NCBI GenBank assembly: GCA_031257295.1 | Contig: JAIROX010000004.1 | Location: forward strand, 1-64,000 | Source: Candidatus Nomurabacteria bacterium | Lineage (GTDB): Bacteria > Patescibacteriota > Saccharimonadia > Saccharimonadales > Saccharimonadaceae | DNA length: 64,000 bases | Direction of reading: 5' to 3' | In this document: positions 55,789 through 64,000 of the stretch, piece by piece | Layout: each line of letters opens with the position of its first letter | Numbering within the stretch: position 1 is the first letter of the stretch | Program-made: the position numbers and the translations under genes | Notes under the pieces: model-generated | Database searches by the model: none | What the model saw: the letters and a program-made list of their open reading frames with translations, nothing else | Told to the model about the DNA's origin: nothing

Positions 55789-56607
55789 ATGATAGACATT
55801 AAGCAGATATCAGCACAGCTAGCGAGTTATGGGCTGAGTGAGAATGAATCAAAGATCTATCTGTTTCTCCTAAGGCAGGCAGGCGAACTTTCAGTGGTAC
55901 AAATTGCGAGAACACTGAAACTCGGTCGCACGCCAGTCTATAACGCACTCGATAAGCTAGAGAGCAAGGGGTTGGTGTCTAGGGCTATTGCTGATAGTGG
56001 CAGTAATTATATGGCAGCGAGCCCAGACCACTTGGGGCAGTACTGGCGCAAAAAGATTCATGGTGCACAGCGTTTGGGATCTAAGTTGCCCGATCTGGTG
56101 AATGTGTTGGAGGGGCTCACTGTTACTTCTGGGTACAAGTCCAAAGTGGACTATTTCACTGGTCGGCGTGGGCTAGAGCAGATTACTTATAATTCGCTAC
56201 GAGCAGATGGCGATCTTTACATCTATGAAGTCGCAACCGATATGACGGTGTTTACTAGCCAAGACACTGCCGAAGGGTTCCGTCAGGTGCTGGTGGAAAG
56301 GGGTGTAACCACGCATCAGCTGACAAACCACACTAGTTTTGAAGATTACACAGCAGTAGAAAAAATGATTACCGACCTCTGGGACGTTCGCTATATTGAC
56401 CCGGCGTTGTTAAAAATACAATTTGAAATGCTCATCTATAACGATACTTGTGCATTATATTCGGTAGAGGGACATGATGCTTTTGGGGTCGAGATTCATA
56501 ATGCTAATCTGGCACAAATGCAAAAACAGATATTTAAGGCTATGCAACGCTTGGCGAAGCCACTCGTGAAAGATGATATACGTGGCGCTGCTCATGTAGA
56601 TGCTTAG
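55789..56607 (+). CDS. TrmB-family transcriptional regulator
   Basis: A 272-residue regulator. Residues of about 5-75 form a TrmB winged helix (YGLSENESKIYLFLLRQAGELSVVQIA, read in parts; TPVYNALDKLESKGLV). Residues of about 110-260 form the effector-like domain related to phospholipase-D folds (KVDYFTGRRGLEQITYNSL, DLYIYEVATDM). Members often sense sugars or lipids. The neighbouring membrane genes (YgjV-like, VTT-domain) are candidate targets. It overlaps the VTT-domain gene by 4 bases at the stops. Confidence 0.82.
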   Translation: MIDIKQISAQLASYGLSENESKIYLFLLRQAGELSVVQIARTLKLGRTPVYNALDKLESKGLVSRAIADSGSNYMAASPDHLGQYWRKKIHGAQRLGSKLPDLVNVLEGLTVTSGYKSKVDYFTGRRGLEQITYNSLRADGDLYIYEVATDMTVFTSQDTAEGFRQVLVERGVTTHQLTNHTSFEDYTAVEKMITDLWDVRYIDPALLKIQFEMLIYNDTCALYSVEGHDAFGVEIHNANLAQMQKQIFKAMQRLAKPLVKDDIRGAAHVDA

Positions 56608-57293
56608 CTGTTCAGTTTGGCGCTAATCTTGCCCTTGAAGACAAAAGCGGCGCCCGCTAAGGCTAATATTGCTACCAAGGCTGCTACCGCCACACCCCAA
56701 TTACCATTTGCTAAGCTGCCACCGGCTACTACGCAGAGGATAATACCTGGCACTTGTGCTAGAGTGACGCTTGCAAGGTATCGCCAAAAGGCTATGTTGG
56801 TCTTGGCGAATAGGTAAGGCACGATAATATTTGGTATCCCCGGGACCAGATAGGCTAAAAAGGCAATTGTTTCAGGGTGCCTCATTTTATCTAACTTATT
56901 GGCGCTCGGTAGGGATTTATTGTTTTTACTGACTAGTGATCGCATGGCGTGGTGGAAGCGCCGGAATAATATAAAGATCAAACTGTTGCCTATAGCCTGG
57001 CCAACGACACAAATGAGGCTACCCAACACCAATCCATAACATAGGCCACTAAGCATATGTACAGGATCGGCCGGTACGACGGTGAGCATGGCTAATAGTG
57101 CTTCTAATGCTATCAAGATTGGCACGCCCTTGACGCCGTAAGATTCCATGTAGCCAACAGTCTTGTTCTCGTTGCTATGGTTAACGATCATTTCGTGCGC
57201 TAATGGATAAAGGTCAACCACTAGAGTATAAACCAAGAGAGCGGCGATGATTGTTCCGGCAATTAATAATAGATATTTTGCAAACTTGGGCAT
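56604..57293 (-). CDS. VTT-domain (TVP38/DedA-like) membrane protein
   Basis: A 229-residue membrane protein of the SNARE-associated/VTT family. The core has VPADPVHMLSGLCYGLVLGSL, GNSLIFILFRRF and PGIPNIIVPYLFAKTN, the re-entrant-loop pattern of DedA/TVP38 proteins that act as lipid scramblases or flippases. It shares a divergent promoter with the small zinc-ribbon gene; a TATACT on the minus strand ends 6 bases before its ATG. Confidence 0.88.
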   Translation of the reverse strand: MPKFAKYLLLIAGTIIAALLVYTLVVDLYPLAHEMIVNHSNENKTVGYMESYGVKGVPILIALEALLAMLTVVPADPVHMLSGLCYGLVLGSLICVVGQAIGNSLIFILFRRFHHAMRSLVSKNNKSLPSANKLDKMRHPETIAFLAYLVPGIPNIIVPYLFAKTNIAFWRYLASVTLAQVPGIILCVVAGGSLANGNWGVAVAALVAILALAGAAFVFKGKISAKLNS

Positions 57294-57299
57294 AATCCT

Positions 57300-57307
57300 A
57301 GTATACT
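57300..57307. promoter_or_regulatory. Palindromic shared -10 between two divergent genes
   Basis: AGTATACT reads TATACT in both directions. It lies 6 bases before the minus-strand ATG (57293) and 9 bases before the plus-strand ATG (57317). The whole gap is only 23 bases. Confidence 0.55.
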
Positions 57308-57316
57308 ACGCGTTGT

Positions 57317-57502
57317 ATGAGTAGTAAAAAATGCCCGTTCTGCGGTAAAAACAGCTATAGATCTGAGACAGAAGCCAAGAGAGCCGCCGAAGAGCAAGAG
57401 TCGCTCAAGATGTTCCAGATCAAGCTAAAGACCTACCAATGTCCCTATGGTAGAGGATGGCACCTATCGAGTAAAAAGCCTAATAATGATAAATATCGGT
57501 AG
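57317..57502 (+). CDS. Small zinc-ribbon-like protein
   Basis: A 61-residue protein with C6-x2-C9, a helical EAKRAAEEQ stretch and C42...H49 in QCPYGRGWHL, which could bind one zinc. Such small proteins (Y-x-C-P-x-x-x-x-WHL ending) are widespread in bacteria and phages, with unknown role. The second CxxC is replaced by C-x6-H. Confidence 0.75.
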   Translation: MSSKKCPFCGKNSYRSETEAKRAAEEQESLKMFQIKLKTYQCPYGRGWHLSSKKPNNDKYR

Positions 57503-57739
57503 TTACTTATTTGGCACAATAAGGCTAGTAATAAATGTTAGAACTAGTATATGTAGGTTGAGCATGATCAATATACCTACGACAACGGTTATGACAGCCA
57601 CTAGTTTGTACCTATCGTAGCTGACTACGCCTGCGCCAAAGTTATCGGCTATTTCCTTATAGAATCTTGCCAATAGAATACCAGCAATAACAATAACTAT
57701 ACCGAAGAAAAACCAACCAAAGCTAAACGTAAAATCCAT
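57503..57739 (-). CDS. Small two-helix membrane protein
   Basis: A 78-residue protein with hydrophobic segments at about 5-25 and 44-72 and a short polar loop between them. No family is recognised. A TAAAAT lies 7 bases before the ATG. It converges tightly with the zinc-ribbon gene (stops adjoin). Confidence 0.6.
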   Translation of the reverse strand: MDFTFSFGWFFFGIVIVIAGILLARFYKEIADNFGAGVVSYDRYKLVAVITVVVGILIMLNLHILVLTFITSLIVPNK

Positions 57740-57758
57740 ACAGATAATTTTAACATAC

Positions 57759-57787
57759 TTGCCGGTCGAACGAATCTAAGTTAAAAT
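57759..57787 (+). promoter_or_regulatory. Promoter of tRNA-Ala/tRNA-Ile
   Basis: TTGCCG, a 17-base spacer, TAAAAT, 36 bases before tRNA-Ala. Confidence 0.55.
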
Positions 57788-57823
57788 GGTGAAGCACACT
57801 TTTCGTGTAGTGTTTTTAGATAT

Positions 57824-57900
57824 GGGGATATAGCTCAGTTGGCTAGAGCACCTGCTTTGCAAGCAGGGGGTCAAGGGTTCGAGTCCCTTTATCTCCACCA
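57824..57900 (+). tRNA. tRNA-Ala (TGC)
   Basis: A 77-base cloverleaf: acceptor GGGGATA with TATCTCC, anticodon stem CCTGC/GCAGG with loop TTTGCAA (TGC), T-loop TTCGAGT, discriminator A and encoded CCA. Confidence 0.97.
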
Positions 57901-57940
57901 CATGGGGTGAGGCGGGGTTATCTCCGCAGCACTCCACCAA

Positions 57941-58017
57941 GGGCGATTAGCTCAGCTGGTTAGAGCGCGTCACTGATAATGACGAGGTCGGGAGTTCAAG
58001 TCTCTCATCGCCCACCA
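57941..58017 (+). tRNA. tRNA-Ile (GAT)
   Basis: A 77-base cloverleaf: acceptor GGGCGAT with ATCGCCC, anticodon loop CTGATAA (GAT), T-loop TTCAAGT, discriminator A and encoded CCA. The Ala-Ile order is the reverse of the usual 16S-Ile-Ala-23S spacer order. Confidence 0.97.
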
Positions 58018-58021
58018 AGAT

Positions 58022-58053
58022 AAATATTCACCAAAAGGTGAATATTTATTTTT
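58022..58053 (+). terminator. Terminator after tRNA-Ile
   Basis: AAATATTCACC, loop AAAA, GGTGAATATTT, then ATTTTT: an 11-bp perfect stem separating the tRNAs from 23S. Confidence 0.88.
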
Positions 58054-58064
58054 GCTAAAAACTC

Positions 58065-58093
58065 TTGCATTTTGTGCATGCATCGTGTACAAT
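58065..58093 (+). promoter_or_regulatory. 23S-5S rRNA promoter
   Basis: TTGCAT, a 17-base spacer, TACAAT, about 240 bases before mature 23S. It lies 12 bases after the tRNA terminator. Confidence 0.8.
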
Positions 58094-58332
58094 ACACCAT
58101 TAGCTAATCAAGTTGCAGGTGGCAACCTCTGGTATTAGTGCGAGAAACACAAAGCGGGGCTGTTTTAGTTTGCTCCGAGATTTTTACAAACTTGAGATCA
58201 GATAGTGCGATGAAACGTATCATTGTGCTCTCAAGAGAGCTCAGAAACTTAACAATTTAGATGAAATAAGAAAATTTTATAGATTGACGGCAGTAGTTAC
58301 GATTTAAATTGTCAATTACTGGTTAAGTCAAT

Positions 58333-61566
<3,234 letters not shown>

Positions 61567-61719
61567 CCTTGTCACTGAGGTTAAGTTTACTTAACGTGCG
61601 GTGATAAGGTAGACTTAGCTAGTAATTGGTGATTTAAACCACCAAAGTCAATCTATTAAAATCTGCATCAATACGGTGGATTTCGGGTGGTGCTCATGCG
61701 TTTCGGCGCGTGCGCGCCA

Positions 61720-61828
61720 CTCGGTGTCCATGGCGTAGGGGAAACACCTGTTCTCATCCCGAACACAGAAGTTAAGCCCTATAGCGGCGATTATACTGCG
61801 TAAGCGGGAAACTAGCACGATGCCGAAA
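61720..61828 (+). rRNA. rrf: 5S ribosomal RNA
   Basis: About 110 bases with GGGGAAACACCTG, CTCATCCCGAACACAGAAGT and TTAAGCCC, the 5S core. TCGGTGT at the start pairs with ATGCCGA at the end (helix I). A longer pairing TTTCGGC/GCCGAAA lies just outside. Confidence 0.93.
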
Positions 61829-61832
61829 TTTG

Positions 61833-61861
61833 AAAAAGCACTCCGAAAGGGGTGTTTTTTT
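61833..61861 (+). terminator. Terminator of the 23S-5S unit
   Basis: AAAAAGCACTCC, tetraloop GAAA, GGGGTG, then seven T. Confidence 0.85.
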
Positions 61862-61936
61862 CAGCTAAGAACCGTATTCTTGTAGTATTTTTTACAATAA
61901 TTGTTAAAAACACACGGTAGAGGCATAGTTTGACTA

Positions 61937-61966
61937 TTGACAAACACTTTACGATATCTGTATTAT
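61937..61966 (+). promoter_or_regulatory. Promoter of the glycine-rich surface protein gene
   Basis: TTGACA, an 18-base spacer, TATTAT. The leader of about 75 bases lacks a clear ribosome site before ATG 62049. Confidence 0.6.
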
Positions 61967-62048
61967 AAAATTATACAGATAAGCATAAGCTTACTGGTTG
62001 TCTTGGCGTGTAGAGCCGTGGCAAAAACAAAAAATAACAGATACAAAT

Positions 62049-64000
62049 ATGAGCGAGAAACTAAAACTGGCTTTTAGCAATAAAAGGGTGTCAGTACCCG
62101 TATTAGTGCTGTTTATTCTGCTTTTTTGCCTGCTAACGTCATTGATTTATTCATATTTTTCAGACGTGATTAGCAAAAAGTTTAAAGTTGGTGTTGCTGA
62201 ATTTACCTGCACACAAACCGTTAATGAGTATGTAGCGCAAGTATCTGGAACATATCGTCTAGAGACATGGGGCGCTCAGGGTGGAAATAACGGAGCTGCC
62301 AATACTGGTGGCCACGGTGGTTACTCGGTTGGTAAAGTTAGCTTGAAAAAGGATGACAGATTGTATGTGCGTGTTGGTTGCCAAGGGCAAACTACTATTG
62401 GCAGCTATGCTCCAGGGGGTTGGAATGGTGGCGGACAAGGTGGTAGGTATAGTGGGGGTTATGCCACTGGTGGCGGTGGTGGTGCAACTGACATTCGTCT
62501 GGGTACAGATAGCCTTTACAATCGTTTGATCGTGGCCGGCGGTGGTGGTGGCTCAGGATCAAACAATGGCACGGATACGCTAAATAACAAAGGTGGTGCA
62601 GGCGGCGGGCCTGTCGGCTCCAACGGCGCGGCTGACGCGGCTTACATTGGTGGTGGTGCTACGCTGACGCAAGGTGGTACAACGGGCTCGGACAGTCGTC
62701 GAGATGCTGTTAATGGCCCAGGGACTTTTGGACAGGGTGGTAGCATGCTTGCCGGTACGACAAATGGGTCTACCACTGGTGGTGGTGGTGGTGGTGGCTG
62801 GTACGGTGGTGGCGCAGGTGTCTGGGAAGGCGCGGGCGGTGGTGGTGGTTGGACCTTTACCCAAGGCAATGTTGCGTCTGGTCTGACAAACTCATCTTAT
62901 ACCGGTGGTGTTTGGGGTATTACTGATAGTTTTTACTACTTACGTGATTCTCAGACATTATCAGGCGCACTCATCGGTGTCATACCATCCACTAGCGGTA
63001 GCGGCACGATAGATGGCAAAACCGGTGATGGTTTCGCTCGTATAGAGCTGATTTCGAATGCTCCGGTTATCACACTTAACGGTGATAACCCGTTAGAAAT
63101 AATAGCTGGTACACCATACTCAGAGCCAGGTTACAGTGCCCAAGACGTAGAGGACGGTGATTTGACAAGCCAAGTTGTCGTAGACAGTTCGGCCGTCGAC
63201 CACAACACGGTGGGCGACTATGAGGTAAAGTACGAAGTTATAGATAGCGACGGCTATAAAACTACAGCCATACGTGCGGTACATGTTGTTCCGGCTGACT
63301 ACCTAAATACTGAGGTCCGCAACCAAGCTGGTTGTGCCGATGATGGCAGCGAGTGCTGGTATCCAGACTATCAGAACACCAATTACGTTTGGTATAGTGG
63401 TTATCTGTGGCAAGTTATCAAGGTAAACGAGAACACCAACACTACCAAGCTCGAAATGGTCGATGCTGCTACTTCAATCAGCGGCTATGCGAACTCTGGT
63501 ACGCCCTACGCTAACAGTTATTATCGCAGTTGGCTTAACCAAGACTTTTGGAGCACACTTTACAACGGTGGTCACTATGTGGCGAACGAGGATTTCTGTG
63601 TGGGCAACGAGAATGATGAATGTGGTGTAGTGGTTGGTGATAACGTGGGGCTAATTACCTATAACGAGTATATTAATCTTTCTAATATACTTGACCAGTC
63701 TAGTAGTAGGGCTATTGGTACGGCGTATGCTAGTAATACTAATAATCGCTGGATCGTATCATCGTGGAACAATTCTCCGAATAGTTCCAACTACAACGAG
63801 GTAATAGGTGTTCATCCCACCATAAATATTAATGCTAGCATACCCATCAGCGGTGGCATAGGCGACTTCAGCGATCCGTATATATTGTATGGTGATCGGC
63901 CAGCAATTAACGGTGATGCGTTAACTGGTCGTCGTTCTGGTGAATATGTAGAGTTTGCAGGTATGACCTGGCGAATCGTAAACGCCGGTACTGATGCAAA
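62049..64000 (+). CDS. Large glycine-rich surface protein (cut by window end)
   Basis: The frame stays open from ATG 62049 to the window end (650 codons so far). A short basic start is followed by one membrane segment at about 16-37. A glycine-rich domain of about 280 residues comes next: RLETWGAQGG, GGYSVGKVSLKKDDRLYVRV, ATDIRLGTDSLYNRLIVAGGG and GGGGGWYGGGAG, ending DGFARIELIS. This is the PF12810-like pattern seen in the pseudopilin at 22 kb. Then follows an Ig-like DUF5011 domain (VITLNGDNPLEIIAGTPYSEPG, EDGDLTSQVVVDSS, VGDYEVKYEVIDSDGY). After it comes a domain like those of DUF6273 proteins (YVWYSGYLWQVIKV), which begins again at the edge (YVEFAGMTWRIV). Probably an anchored adhesin or surface-layer type protein. 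Confidence 0.85.
   Translation, partial: MSEKLKLAFSNKRVSVPVLVLFILLFCLLTSLIYSYFSDVISKKFKVGVAEFTCTQTVNEYVAQVSGTYRLETWGAQGGNNGAANTGGHGGYSVGKVSLKKDDRLYVRVGCQGQTTIGSYAPGGWNGGGQGGRYSGGYATGGGGGATDIRLGTDSLYNRLIVAGGGGGSGSNNGTDTLNNKGGAGGGPVGSNGAADAAYIGGGATLTQGGTTGSDSRRDAVNGPGTFGQGGSMLAGTTNGSTTGGGGGGGWYGGGAGVWEGAGGGGGWTFTQGNVASGLTNSSYTGGVWGITDSFYYLRDSQTLSGALIGVIPSTSGSGTIDGKTGDGFARIELISNAPVITLNGDNPLEIIAGTPYSEPGYSAQDVEDGDLTSQVVVDSSAVDHNTVGDYEVKYEVIDSDGYKTTAIRAVHVVPADYLNTEVRNQAGCADDGSECWYPDYQNTNYVWYSGYLWQVIKVNENTNTTKLEMVDAATSISGYANSGTPYANSYYRSWLNQDFWSTLYNGGHYVANEDFCVGNENDECGVVVGDNVGLITYNEYINLSNILDQSSSRAIGTAYASNTNNRWIVSSWNNSPNSSNYNEVIGVHPTININASIPISGGIGDFSDPYILYGDRPAINGDALTGRRSGEYVEFAGMTWRIVNAGTDA

Noticed and set aside
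62580-62886. Three overlapping ORFs inside the glycine-rich repeat
   Set aside because: Pro/Thr-rich or Val-rich frames arise from the GGT/GGC repeats of the real gene that spans them.

Overview
The window looks like a chromosome segment of a small-genome bacterium of the Candidatus Saccharibacteria (TM7, Patescibacteria/CPR) type. The 16S gene carries TM7-like positions in its V4 region (GGTCATACGTAGGATCC after the universal CAGCAGCCGCGG). Genes are densely packed and often overlap by 4 to 17 bases. UGA is used as an ordinary stop, which argues against the Gracilibacteria/SR1 codes. A complete type IV pilus locus is present, as expected for this lineage. All assignments come from reading the sequence; no search was run.

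Layout. 1-6 kb: end of an unknown gene, pnp, a membrane protein and ftsK. 6-9.2 kb: a surface protein with IPT/FISUMP-like domains, rpsF-ssb-rpsR, a DUF167 gene and a frameshifted arfB-like rescue factor. 9.2-11 kb: efp and ychF. 11-25.7 kb: type IV pilus cluster pilM-N-O-(membrane protein)-B-T-C, an antisense membrane glycosyltransferase-like gene, the major pilin, prepilin peptidase, three pseudopilins (one fused to a glycine-rich domain) and a PilX-like protein. 25.7-32.7 kb: Xer recombinase, ndk, four tRNAs, a PH-domain protein, a PrsA-like foldase, a processive GT2 and an MFS transporter. 32.8-41.6 kb: thrS-miaA-wHTH-MBL, rpmB, an M50 protease, a Nudix-RNase H fusion, rnpB, infC-rpmI-rplT and comM. 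41.6-43.3 kb: tmRNA and a gene-free stretch of about 1.2 kb with a good promoter and many hairpins. 43.3-52 kb: small membrane proteins, a large TraG/VirD4-like ATPase, gyrB-gyrA and a DUF212 protein. 52-62 kb: rRNA genes. 62 kb to the end: a glycine-rich surface protein cut by the window edge.

The rRNA genes are split. The 16S gene has its own promoter, a 20-bp flanking processing stem and a terminator. It is separated by about 4.7 kb, holding seven protein genes on both strands, from a tRNA-Ala/tRNA-Ile unit and then a 23S-5S unit. Each of these has its own promoter-like sequence, and the 23S has its own flanking stem. The 23S is about 3.2 kb, with two visible expansions.

Many monocistronic or first genes have a -10 hexamer (often an extended TGn -10) only 6-11 bases before the start codon and no Shine-Dalgarno, which suggests frequent leaderless transcripts. 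Genes inside operons do carry GGAGG-like sites that match the 16S 3' end (CCTCCTTTCT).

The pilus locus, the glycine-rich minor pilin, the surface proteins and the glycosyltransferases together fit an epibiont that builds pili and an adhesive surface to hold a host. That lifestyle is inferred from what is known of the lineage. The best leads for undescribed biology are the structured RNA candidate near 42.8-43.2 kb, the glycine-rich pseudopilin, the tmRNA with an odd T-loop, and the leader RNA before the Nudix-RNase H gene.
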